NCBI RefSeq assembly: GCF_030655195.1
Contig: NZ_JAURWA010000177.1
Coordinates: 1-41,037 of the forward strand
Source: Patulibacter sp.
GTDB taxonomy: Bacteria > Actinomycetota > Thermoleophilia > Solirubrobacterales > Solirubrobacteraceae
Direction of reading: 5' to 3'
DNA: 41,037 nucleotides
The notes under the pieces are model-generated. The model saw only the letters and a list, made by a program, of their open reading frames with translations. It did no database searches and was not told the origin of the DNA. Both the position numbers and the translations under genes were made by a program. Shown piece by piece: positions 1-7,251 of this stretch. Position 1 is the stretch's first letter; the number at the start of each line of letters is the position of its first letter.

Positions 1-29
1 GGAGGTGCTGCAGGAGTTCGCCGGCGGCC
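1..29. repeat. 29-bp exact copy of 545-573 at the window edge
   Basis: The first 29 bases are identical to 545-573 within the same transpeptidase gene, but in a different frame relative to the coding sequence that follows. Suspect an assembly overlap at a contig end. Confidence 0.8.
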
Positions 30-842
30 ACCTCCGCCCCGGCTGCCGCGGGCGCCGCACCCTCCCCGGCGGCCGCGTCCCCCGCGGCCGCGACCACCGA
101 CGCGGTGCCCGCCCCGACCGTCGAGCTGCTGCGCGACCTCACGGTCTTCGCCGCGCCCGAGGTCGGGGCCCGGCGGACCGGGGCCGTCGCCGCACGGCGA
201 CCGATCACCCACGGTCGGACCGTGCTCCCGGTCCTCCAGGCGCAGACCGACGCGGTCGGGCACCGCTGGGTCCGCGTCCTGCTCCCCGGGCGGCCGAACG
301 GTCGCAGCGGCTGGATCCGGACCCGGTCGACGCGGGCGGCGGTCACGCCGTGGTCCGTCGACATCGACCGCGCCGCCCGCAGCGGGGTCGTCCGGCGCCT
401 CGGGGTCGTCGTGCGGCGGTTCCGCGTGATCGTCGGCGCTCCCTCGACGCCGACGCCGGTCGGCCGCTTCTTCGTCGAGGAGAGCATCCGCCTGCCCGGT
501 GGCAGGGTCGCGGGCCCGTTCGCCCTCGCCCTGAGCTCCCGCTCGGAGGTGCTGCAGGAGTTCGCCGGCGGCCCGGGGCAGATCGCGCTGCACGGCCGCG
601 ACGGCCTGGGCGGGACTCTCGGGACCGCCGTCTCCCACGGGTGCATGCGCCTGGGCCGGGCGGACGTCGCCTGGCTGGCCGCGCGGGTCGGCCCCGGCGC
701 GCGCGTCACGGTCCGCTCGCGGGGGACGGGGCCCACGACGGGCACCGCAACGGCCACCCGCGGCGCGTCGTCGGACGACCGCACCACGCCGGGCACGACC
801 GCCACCGACACTTCCAGCACCACGACAGGACCGGGACGATGA
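3..842 (+). CDS. L,D-transpeptidase, YkuD family (5' end missing)
   Basis: Predicted periplasmic/cell-wall enzyme that makes 3-3 peptidoglycan cross-links or anchors proteins. The C-terminal half holds the YkuD signature: His at 591-593, then SHGCMRL with the catalytic Cys at 642-644, followed by a Ser/Thr-rich tail. The frame is open to the window edge. Before the conserved part comes a low-complexity Ala/Pro/Ser stretch (about 30-104), typical of a linker after a signal peptide or lipobox that lies outside the window. The GTG at 105 could be a start but more likely is an internal Val. The first 29 bases are an exact copy of 545-573 and may be an assembly artefact, so the true N-terminus is uncertain. 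The stop overlaps the next start as ATGA. Confidence 0.85.
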   Translation, partial: RCCRSSPAATSAPAAAGAAPSPAAASPAAATTDAVPAPTVELLRDLTVFAAPEVGARRTGAVAARRPITHGRTVLPVLQAQTDAVGHRWVRVLLPGRPNGRSGWIRTRSTRAAVTPWSVDIDRAARSGVVRRLGVVVRRFRVIVGAPSTPTPVGRFFVEESIRLPGGRVAGPFALALSSRSEVLQEFAGGPGQIALHGRDGLGGTLGTAVSHGCMRLGRADVAWLAARVGPGARVTVRSRGTGPTTGTATATRGASSDDRTTPGTTATDTSSTTTGPGR

Positions 843-2116
843 GCCGCAACGACGACACCCGCACGAGGAGCGCGGCAGGGTCGGACCCGTTCTCCGGTGG
901 CGGCGCGCTCGCGTCGCACATCTACAGCTCGGGTCGCGTCCCCGTGTCGGCCAGGCCGATCCGCGGCGCCGCGCAGCTCGCCGAGCTCGTCTCCGTCATC
1001 ACCGCGATCCGCGGGGTCGCGGGCGCGGTCCTCGAGCGCCGCTCCGGGAGCGAGGCGTTCCTGCACGTCGACCTCGAGCGGCCCGTCGGGCTCGGCGAGG
1101 AGCTGCGCGTCGCGCTGGGCCGGGAGGTCGAGACCTGCACCCTCGTCGACGGACGCATCGAGCTGACGCTGACCGACCACGGGCTGCTCGGCGACACCGG
1201 GAGCGGCGACGGCGACGACGGGACCTCCGGCGACCGTCGGCGGGGCCGCCCCGACCCGCGGCAGGCGAGCGACCCGCGATTCGACGCCGAGTTCCCGGTC
1301 GACGACACCGGCCACCGCTCCGGCGCGGGTCCCGGCCCCGGCGCCGCGACCGGCAGGCGGGCCACGGGCACCGGGGCGCTGACGGTGGCGGCCGCACGCG
1401 CCGCGACGGACCTGATGGTCGCGGCGCTCCACTTCTCCTCCGGGGTCTCGGTCCTCGTCCTCGACGTCGACCTGCGCGTCCTCGCCGCAGCGGGGGCCGT
1501 CCACCGGGAGTGGTGCTCGCTGCCCGATCCCGCGGCCGGGTCCCGGATCCGGGACGCGCTGGACCCGTCGACGTGGACGGCCCTGGAGCCGGGTCTTCAG
1601 ACCGCGATGGCCGGGGCGACGGTGGCGGTCGAGCTCGTCTCCGGCGACGGGGTCCGGACGTGGGAGACGACCTGCAGCCCCGTCCTCGTCGAGGGGCGGG
1701 TCGACGGGGTGCTGCTCGTGGTCCGCGACGTCTCGGACCGGCGGCGCGACACGGCGCTGGGGATCGAGACCACGGACGTCCTCGAGCTGACGTTCGGCGC
1801 CTCGCCCGTGCCGCAGGCGCTGCTGACCCCCGACGGCCGCTGGGCCAAGGTCAACCACGCGCTCTGCGTCCTGCTCGGGCGCGACGAGGCGACCCTGCAG
1901 AACCTGCCCGCCCCCGACGTCACCCACCCCGAGGGCCGCGCCGACGCCGAGCGCCTGCTCCTGGACCTGGCCGCGGAGGGGGAGGACCACCGGCGGCTGC
2001 GGACGCCGCTGGTCCACGCCGACGGCACGACGATCCCCGTCGAGCTCCGCGTCTCCCGCGTGCGCTCGGACGACGGCGGGCTCCGCGGGTTCGTCCTGCA
2101 GGTCGTCGGGCCGTAG
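839..2116 (+). CDS. PAS-domain sensor protein without output domain
   Basis: A 425-aa soluble protein. Residues about 25-115 form a small alpha/beta domain (starting HIYSSGRVPVSARPIRGAAQ) that I do not recognise with certainty; a Gly/Asp-rich linker follows. Residues about 185-300 and 305-425 look like two PAS folds, the second with the typical pattern LTPDGRWAKVNHALCVLLGR and HADGTTIPVELRVSRV. No kinase, GGDEF or HTH domain follows, so any signal must pass to a partner. The ATG at 839 overlaps the transpeptidase stop (ATGA), which implies translational coupling. The gene continues open upstream in the same frame to the window start, but that part is the shadow of the transpeptidase. PAS assignment is firm; role unknown. 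Confidence 0.75.
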   Translation: MSRNDDTRTRSAAGSDPFSGGGALASHIYSSGRVPVSARPIRGAAQLAELVSVITAIRGVAGAVLERRSGSEAFLHVDLERPVGLGEELRVALGREVETCTLVDGRIELTLTDHGLLGDTGSGDGDDGTSGDRRRGRPDPRQASDPRFDAEFPVDDTGHRSGAGPGPGAATGRRATGTGALTVAAARAATDLMVAALHFSSGVSVLVLDVDLRVLAAAGAVHREWCSLPDPAAGSRIRDALDPSTWTALEPGLQTAMAGATVAVELVSGDGVRTWETTCSPVLVEGRVDGVLLVVRDVSDRRRDTALGIETTDVLELTFGASPVPQALLTPDGRWAKVNHALCVLLGRDEATLQNLPAPDVTHPEGRADAERLLLDLAAEGEDHRRLRTPLVHADGTTIPVELRVSRVRSDDGGLRGFVLQVVGP

Positions 2117-2129
2117 GCGGGGGCCCCGC

Positions 2130-3179
2130 TCAGCGCCCGTCGGGCCGCGTCCCCGCGGTCGGCGACCAGCCGGCGCGCTCGAAGAACGTCGCCCGATCGG
2201 GCGTCCCGACGTTGCCGTCGGTGCCGTCGTGCGAGAACGACGTTTCGAGCAGCTCCGCGGTCCCGGGGTCGAAGACCACGCGCAGCAGGCCCTCGGGCAG
2301 CGCCACCGGCGGGCCGTCGCCGACGCGGGAGGTCCCGCCGGGGAACTCGAGCTGCACCTCCTCGGCGTTCCCGGTCCGGTACCGCGGACCGGTCGGGTCG
2401 AAGGGCCCCACCACCCCGTCCGTCGCCGCGAGCACGCCCCACAGCGCGGCGCGCTGCCGCGGCCGCAGCGCCGCGGTGCCCAGCAGGTCGAGGACCGACC
2501 GCGTCCGCTCCCAGCGCACCTGCTCGGACGGCAGCTCGCGGCCGCCGTACGCGGCGGCGAGCCGCTCGTCGAGGTAGGCGCGCGCGCCGCCGGCGTCGGT
2601 GGGGACGTCCGCGGGGGAGAGGTTCGTGTCCCCGGCCTCGAACGGGCGGTCGCCCGTCGGCCCGGAGCTCCGGGGCTGCAGCCGCAGCAGTGCCGGGTCG
2701 CCGGTCCGTCGCAGGTCCTCCACGGCACCCCGGCGCTCGATCCCCCGCTGCCCGCGGTCGGTCCACCGCTCGACGGGCTGCGTGAACGACGTCTCGGCGG
2801 TCCGCCCGTCGCGGGTGCGGTCGCGGTAGACCCAGGTCTCGCGCGCCGCGGTCCAGCGGAAGTCCGTGACGGGGGCGGGATGCTGCTCGGCGGCCGCCGC
2901 GGCGGTGGCGTTCAGCAGGGCGACGGGACCCGTGTCGTCGGAGGACCCGGAGGGCAGACCGACGACGCCGACCGCCAGGGCCGCCGTGGCGCCGAGGACG
3001 AGCGCGGGGCGCCACGCCCGGCGGAGCACGGTGCCGCCCGCGGGCCGGGCGGCCGGGCGGGCCGGTGCGCTCGCGGGCGTCGCGGTGGCGTCCAGGACGC
3101 GGGCGAGCTGGTCGTCGGTCGGCTCGACGGCGCGGAGGGGGGACAGGGCGTCGCGGAGGGCGTCGTCGGTGGTCAGCAC
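2130..3179 (-). CDS. Predicted membrane anti-sigma factor-like protein
   Basis: A 349-aa protein with a GTG start that overlaps the sigma factor stop (GTGCTGA, 3173-3179). The N-terminal ~50 residues are cytoplasmic (TDDALRDALSPLRAVEPTDD), one membrane helix lies near residues 55-75 (PALVLGATAALAVGVVGL), and about 270 residues lie outside. The arrangement matches the CU044_5270-type proteins found next to actinobacterial ECF sigma factors. The extracytoplasmic part has no zinc motif (no HxxxCxxC ZAS domain) and ends in a region on predicted final-value comparisons (PEGLLRVVFDPGTAELLETS). Function as the regulator of the adjacent sigma factor is inferred from position and topology. Confidence 0.65.
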   Translation of the reverse strand: MLTTDDALRDALSPLRAVEPTDDQLARVLDATATPASAPARPAARPAGGTVLRRAWRPALVLGATAALAVGVVGLPSGSSDDTGPVALLNATAAAAAEQHPAPVTDFRWTAARETWVYRDRTRDGRTAETSFTQPVERWTDRGQRGIERRGAVEDLRRTGDPALLRLQPRSSGPTGDRPFEAGDTNLSPADVPTDAGGARAYLDERLAAAYGGRELPSEQVRWERTRSVLDLLGTAALRPRQRAALWGVLAATDGVVGPFDPTGPRYRTGNAEEVQLEFPGGTSRVGDGPPVALPEGLLRVVFDPGTAELLETSFSHDGTDGNVGTPDRATFFERAGWSPTAGTRPDGR

Positions 3180-3838
3180 GAGGGGTCTTCCTGATCGGGG
3201 GAGGTGGCGGGACGGGACGTGGTCGCGGGACGGGACGGGTCGGCGGGGCCGGCGGTGGTCGTGGGACCGGACGGCCCCGGTGGGGACGGGCGCGCGGGGT
3301 CCGCCCGACCGCGCGACGCCCGGAGCGCCTCGCGTCCGCGGGAGAGCAGCGAGCGGACGGTGCCGGCGCGGCAGCCCAGGGCCGTGGCGATCGCGGCGTC
3401 GTCGAGGTCGTGGACGTAGCGCAGGGTCAGGGCGGCGCGCTGGCGCGTCGGCAGGCCGTCGAGCACGGCGAGGGCCCCGTCGAGCTCGGCGCCCGCGGTG
3501 GGGTCGTCGACCGGCGCGGTGCGTTCGTGGAGCTCGTGGCCGGCGATCTCGGCGGCGCGCCGGGTGGTGCTGCGCCGGGCCTCCTTGATCGCCCGGCGGA
3601 CGGCGATCCGGTGGATCCAGGCGTCCAGGGCGCCGGGGTCGCGCAGGTCGTCGACCCGGCGCAGGACGGTGATCGCGACCTCCTGCGCGACGTCGTCGGC
3701 GGTGGCGTGGTCGCCGAGGACGCCCAGGGCGGTCCGGCGCGCGATCCGCAGCGCGTGGGCCGCGACCGCGGTGCGGTCGGTCCTGGTGGTCGCTCGGGGG
3801 ACGCTCGGGCGGCTGATGGTGCTGACCTCGCTCAGCAT
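3173..3838 (-). CDS. ECF-type RNA polymerase sigma-70 factor
   Basis: Predicted 221-aa ECF sigma factor. Region 2 is visible in LGDHATADDVAQEVAITVLR and DPGALDAWIHRIAVRRAIKE; region 4 in LPTRQRAALTLRYVHDLDD and ALGCRAGTVRSLLSRGREAL, a helix-turn-helix for the -35 element. The tail is Pro/Thr/Ser-rich. The ATG at 3838 (MLSEVSTISR) leaves about 22 residues before region 2, the usual ECF length; upstream in-frame ATGs at 3913 and 3970 are possible and none has a Shine-Dalgarno sequence. The 7-bp overlap with the following membrane protein supports a sigma/anti-sigma pair. An inverted repeat (CGAGGAG 3879-3885 / CTCCTCG 3899-3905) and a 12-bp palindrome at 3955-3966 lie upstream. Confidence 0.88.
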   Translation of the reverse strand: MLSEVSTISRPSVPRATTRTDRTAVAAHALRIARRTALGVLGDHATADDVAQEVAITVLRRVDDLRDPGALDAWIHRIAVRRAIKEARRSTTRRAAEIAGHELHERTAPVDDPTAGAELDGALAVLDGLPTRQRAALTLRYVHDLDDAAIATALGCRAGTVRSLLSRGREALRASRGRADPARPSPPGPSGPTTTAGPADPSRPATTSRPATSPDQEDPSC

Positions 3839-3954
3839 CGGGGACGGGACGTGGGGGACGGCTTCGGGACGGTCACACCGAGGAGAGCCGCGGGACCCCT
3901 CCTCGTGTTGCATCGTCGTGCACGGATCGGCGTGCAGGCCACCCGCGCGAGTAG

Positions 3955-3966
3955 GTGACGCGTCAC
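3955..3966. promoter_or_regulatory. 12-bp perfect palindrome GTGACGCGTCAC
   Basis: Perfect palindrome in the 189-bp divergent region between the ECF sigma gene and the flavin oxidoreductase gene, about 50 bp upstream of the TACGGT hexamer of the latter. Operator-like by symmetry and position only; no regulator is encoded next to it. Confidence 0.3.
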
Positions 3967-4015
3967 GCATCTGCCCGGATCGTCAGTGGTGACGGGGGTG
4001 CGGGACGCCGCAGGC

Positions 4016-4021
4016 TACGGT
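4016..4021 (+). promoter_or_regulatory. -10 element TACGGT, leaderless start
   Basis: TACGGT ends 6 nt before the ATG at 4028, so transcription would begin at or next to the start codon. No Shine-Dalgarno sequence precedes the ATG. Confidence 0.55.
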
Positions 4022-4027
4022 CGTCCC

Positions 4028-5062
4028 ATGCAGATCGGCATCGACAGCTTCGTCTCGACGGTCACCGACCCGGCCACCGGGGTCGCCGGGACGCCGACCC
4101 AGCGGGTCGCCCAGCTCCTCGAGGAGATCGAGGCCGCCGACCGCGCGGGGGTCGACACGTTCGGCATCGGAGAGCACCACCGGAAGGACTTCCTCGACTC
4201 GGCGCCGTCGATGCTCCTGGCCGCCGCGGCCGCGCGGACGTCGCGGATCCGCCTGAACAGCGCGGTGACCGTCCTCAGCGCGTCGGACCCGGTGCGCGTC
4301 TTCCAGCAGTTCGCGACGCTCGACCTGATCAGCGGCGGGCGCGCCGAGCTCGTCGTCGGCCGCGGGTCGTTCACCGAGGCGTTCCCGCTGTTCGGCCTGC
4401 CGCTGGACGCCTACGACGAGCTGTTCGCGGAGAAGCTCGACCTGCTGCTGCGCCTGCGCGAGCAGGAGACGGTGACGTGGAGCGGCCGGCACCGCCCGGC
4501 GCTGACCGGCCAGGGCGTCTACCCGCGGCCGGTGCAGGACCCGTTCCCGGTGTGGGTCGGCGTCGGCGGCAGCCCCGAGTCGTTCGCCCGGGCCGGGGCG
4601 CTCGGCCTGCCGCTGATGGTCGCGATCATCGGTGGCGAGCCCCGTCGGTTCCGTCCCCTCGTCGACCTCTACCGCGAGGCCGCCCGTCGCGCCGGCCACG
4701 CGCAGGAGGACCTCAAGGTGTCGGTGCACGTGCCGGGCCTCGTCGCCCCGACCACGGACGAGGCCGCGAACCGCTTCTTCGCGGGCCACCAGCAGATGTT
4801 CGGCCGCATCGGCCGCGAGCGCGGCTTCCCGCCTCCGACCCGGCAGAGCTACGACGCCCAGCGCGGCCCGGACGGCGCTCTCTTCCTCGGCGACCCGGCG
4901 TTCGTCGCGGAGAAGATCCAACGCATGTCCGACGCCCTCGGCGGCATCGACCGCGTGACCCTGCAGATGACGAACGAGCGCCTCGGCCACGCCGACATGC
5001 TCGAGTCGATCGAGCTGCTGGGCACGAGCGTGAAGCCGCAGGTGGCGGGACGGGTCGGCTAG
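4028..5062 (+). CDS. LLM-class flavin-dependent oxidoreductase (luciferase-like)
   Basis: A 344-aa TIM-barrel enzyme of the bacterial luciferase-like monooxygenase family, using reduced FMN or F420. Family marks: GIGEHHRKDF near residue 50, SAVTVLSASDPVRVFQQFAT, and DLISGGRAELVVGRGSF, the conserved segment before the barrel centre; then VWVGVGGSPESFARAGALGL. The substrate cannot be read from sequence. The ATG at 4028 (MQIGIDSF) is chosen because it begins the first barrel strand and sits 6 nt after a -10 hexamer; an ATG 14 codons upstream would give a non-conserved extension. Stands alone as a single-gene unit. Confidence 0.9.
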   Translation: MQIGIDSFVSTVTDPATGVAGTPTQRVAQLLEEIEAADRAGVDTFGIGEHHRKDFLDSAPSMLLAAAAARTSRIRLNSAVTVLSASDPVRVFQQFATLDLISGGRAELVVGRGSFTEAFPLFGLPLDAYDELFAEKLDLLLRLREQETVTWSGRHRPALTGQGVYPRPVQDPFPVWVGVGGSPESFARAGALGLPLMVAIIGGEPRRFRPLVDLYREAARRAGHAQEDLKVSVHVPGLVAPTTDEAANRFFAGHQQMFGRIGRERGFPPPTRQSYDAQRGPDGALFLGDPAFVAEKIQRMSDALGGIDRVTLQMTNERLGHADMLESIELLGTSVKPQVAGRVG

Positions 5063-5113
5063 GCGGGGTCCCTGGATCAGCCGGCGTCGGCGTCCGACGC
5101 GGCGCCGCCGGGC

Positions 5114-5572
5114 TCAGGCGGGGTCGGCGCCCGGCGGGGTGTGCTCCGGATGGCCCGCCGGCCACCGGACCGTCGACAGCCACGAGTCCTCCTCCCGGCG
5201 GAACCGCTCGAGCCACCGCGGGTCCAGCTCGGCGAGCAGCTCCAGGATCCGACCCGCCCAGGTGACCCGCGTGTCCGGCTCGTACCGCCGCCGGCCGCGC
5301 GCCCAGTCGCTGCCCATCCAGCGGGTGACGTCGACGAAGATCCAGTAGAGGACGTCGTCCTCGTCGGACGACGTGCGGCGCTCGAGCAGCTCGCCGCGCT
5401 CGTGCACCTCCCACACCCACGCGCCGTCGCGACGGTCCACGTTGGGGTAGCCCCCGTCGCGTCGGACGCCGAACGGCGGGTACGCCTCGACCGGCGCGCC
5501 GATCCGATCACCGATCGCGTGCGCACGCCGCTCGAGGGCGAGGAGGTCCGGGTCGGGCGTCCGCCGTCGCAT
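5114..5572 (-). CDS. Imm63-family immunity-like protein (orphan)
   Basis: A 152-aa protein. The segment DEDDVLYWIFVDVTRWMGSD (residues about 75-95) and the following basic region with WAGRILELLAELDPRWLER match the Imm63 pattern known from polymorphic toxin systems, where such proteins neutralise a cognate toxin. No toxin, RHS, LXG or other partner is present in this window, so it is an orphan here. The ATG at 5572 is 6 nt downstream of TACCCT, giving its own leaderless unit separate from the MEKHLA gene 29 bp upstream. Family call is by recalled motif, so it needs a profile search; small hypothetical protein is the fallback. Confidence 0.6.
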   Translation of the reverse strand: MRRRTPDPDLLALERRAHAIGDRIGAPVEAYPPFGVRRDGGYPNVDRRDGAWVWEVHERGELLERRTSSDEDDVLYWIFVDVTRWMGSDWARGRRRYEPDTRVTWAGRILELLAELDPRWLERFRREEDSWLSTVRWPAGHPEHTPPGADPA

Positions 5573-5578
5573 GGCCGC

Positions 5579-5584
5579 AGGGTA
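5579..5584 (-). promoter_or_regulatory. -10 element TACCCT, leaderless start
   Basis: On the minus strand TACCCT is followed by 6 nt (GCGGCC) and the ATG at 5572. It lies in the 29-bp gap after the MEKHLA gene, suggesting an independent transcript for the immunity-like gene. Confidence 0.5.
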
Positions 5585-5601
5585 GCCGTCGGCCCGGGGC
5601 C

Positions 5602-6063
5602 TCAGCCCGCGAAGCGCGCCGCCTGGCCCACCCGCGCACCGTCCTCGTCGAGCAGGTTCCACATCGTCACGTCCTCGATCCAGAAGCGGCGCCCGGTGCG
5701 GCCGATCCGCCGACCGCGGTAGCCGCGGAAGAAGCCGTCGCGCGTCACCGCGGCCAGCAGCCGGTCGCGGTCCTCCTGCGCGTCGGGCTCGGCGGCCAGC
5801 CGGGAGCGCGTCCCCACGAGCTGGTCCCACGTCGACGCGAAGCGGTCCTGGGCGGTCCGGTTGGCGTAGACGAAGCGCGGATCGGGCTCCTCGGTGTGGG
5901 CGAGGAGCCCGAACGGCGCGTCCTCGTAGAGCCAGTCCGGCCCGGCGCCGTCGGGGACCAGCGGCTCGCCGGTCAGTCCTAGGTGGCTGCGGGTGAGCAG
6001 CGTGAAGAGGGTGGGGTCCAGCGGACCGGCGACCGTCAGGACCGGCCCGTCGGCAGCGGTCAC
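5602..6063 (-). CDS. MEKHLA domain protein (PAS-like)
   Basis: A 153-aa protein that is almost entirely a MEKHLA domain, a PAS-related sensory fold first named in plant HD-ZIP III factors and also found alone in bacteria. Family marks are APFGLLAHTEEPDPRFVYAN, the RTAQDRFASTWDQLVGTRSR stretch, EDRDRLLAAVTRDGFFRGY and the closing RRFWIEDVTMWNLLDEDG. The GTG start overlaps the diguanylate cyclase stop (GTGA, 6060-6063), so the two are translationally coupled and probably act together, for example as a ligand-sensing partner. Ligand unknown. Confidence 0.8.
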   Translation of the reverse strand: MTAADGPVLTVAGPLDPTLFTLLTRSHLGLTGEPLVPDGAGPDWLYEDAPFGLLAHTEEPDPRFVYANRTAQDRFASTWDQLVGTRSRLAAEPDAQEDRDRLLAAVTRDGFFRGYRGRRIGRTGRRFWIEDVTMWNLLDEDGARVGQAARFAG

Positions 6064-7082
6064 CGGCGCCGGTCCCCGCGGGCGTCGGCGTATGCCGGGA
6101 CCGCGGCGGTCGGATCCCCGTCCGCCGAGTACACGGTCCCGCGGTTCTTGCCCGCCTGCTTCGAGGCGCGCAGCGCGACGTCCGCACCGCGCCGCAGCTC
6201 GGGGACGGTGGAGCCGTCGGACGGGGCGGACGCCACGCCGGCGCTGGCGCCCACGCCCGCGGAGGCGAGCGCATCGAGGGCCCGCTGCGCGATGGTCCCG
6301 CCGTCGCCCGTCGCGAGCACGAGGAACTCGTCGCCGCCGAGACGACCGAAGGTGTCCGACCGGCGCATCGACGTCATCACGGCGTGCGCGGCCTGCTGCA
6401 GGACGAGGTCGCCGGCCTGGTGGCCCTCGCGCTTGTTGAGCGTGCCGAAGTCGTCGAGGTCGATCAGCACCAGGGCGACCGGCTCCTCCTCACGGGCCCG
6501 GGCGACCATTCGCTCGGCCTCGGCCAGCAGCGCCGCGCGGGAGAGCGCGCCGGTCAGCGGGTCGCGCAGCAGCTCGTGGGTCTCGTTGGAGACGGTGCCG
6601 ACGCTCAGCAGCAGGCCGCAGCCGGCGAAGAGGACCATCGCCGAGTCCGGGCCGACCCCGTTCCGGAGCATCGGCGACGCGAGCACCAGGACGACCACGA
6701 TGCGCCCCGTAGCGCTGGCCCGGCCGCCGCGGGCGACGACCCCGGTCGCGGCGCTGACGATCCAGAGCAGCGTCAGGGGCGCGATCCCGGGCGGACCGAG
6801 GGTGACGATGAAGATGCCGGCCATCAGCGCGAACGGCTCCTCGATCCGCAGCCAGTGGTCGGGCATCCCGCGGCGGTGCAGCAGGCCCGTGGCGAGCAGC
6901 ACCGCCAGGCCGGCGGCGGCCGCCTGCGGCACCGGGTGGACGGCCGGGTCGACGACGAGCAGCATGATCCCGAAGCACGCCAGGGCCAGCCGCACCTGCG
7001 AGGCGTAGTCGCGCGCGGCGGCGACGGCCTCGGTCGGCGGGGTCCGGACGGGGGTCGGCATCAGACGGACGGTGCCGGGCAT
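6060..7082 (-). CDS. Membrane diguanylate cyclase (GGDEF)
   Basis: About 340 aa. The N-terminal half has about six hydrophobic helices (for example LALACFGIMLLVVDP, FALMAGIFIVTLGPPG, SAMVLFAGCGLLLSVGTV), an integral-membrane sensory region. The C-terminal GGDEF domain starts at RDPLTGALSR; it has the metal/substrate segment IDLDDFGTLNKREGHQAGD, an intact GGDEF active-site loop, and RRSD five residues before it, an RxxD inhibitory site. It should therefore make cyclic di-GMP and be product-inhibited. No EAL domain. Start is ATG at 7082 (MPGTVRLMP) or 7061 (MPTPVRT); neither has a Shine-Dalgarno sequence. Coupled by GTGA to the MEKHLA gene. Confidence 0.88.
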   Translation of the reverse strand: MPGTVRLMPTPVRTPPTEAVAAARDYASQVRLALACFGIMLLVVDPAVHPVPQAAAAGLAVLLATGLLHRRGMPDHWLRIEEPFALMAGIFIVTLGPPGIAPLTLLWIVSAATGVVARGGRASATGRIVVVLVLASPMLRNGVGPDSAMVLFAGCGLLLSVGTVSNETHELLRDPLTGALSRAALLAEAERMVARAREEEPVALVLIDLDDFGTLNKREGHQAGDLVLQQAAHAVMTSMRRSDTFGRLGGDEFLVLATGDGGTIAQRALDALASAGVGASAGVASAPSDGSTVPELRRGADVALRASKQAGKNRGTVYSADGDPTAAVPAYADARGDRRR

Positions 7083-7251
7083 CAGGAGGACCTCACACCC
7101 CTGCGTTCGACGCTCCCGCACGGGACCTTGACCCCTGCAAGGACGCGATCGTCGAAGCGTCCGGTGACGGTGTACGACGGACGGGGGTCCCGGGCCGCAC
7201 CTCGGGACCCGCGACGGTGTTCCGACGGGTGTCCCCCTCCCAGGAGTCCGC

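Noticed and set aside
2866..3588. Plus-strand ORFs over the sigma/anti-sigma pair
   Set aside because: Arg/Gly-rich shadows with no recognisable domain; the minus-strand genes have clear sigma regions and a membrane helix.
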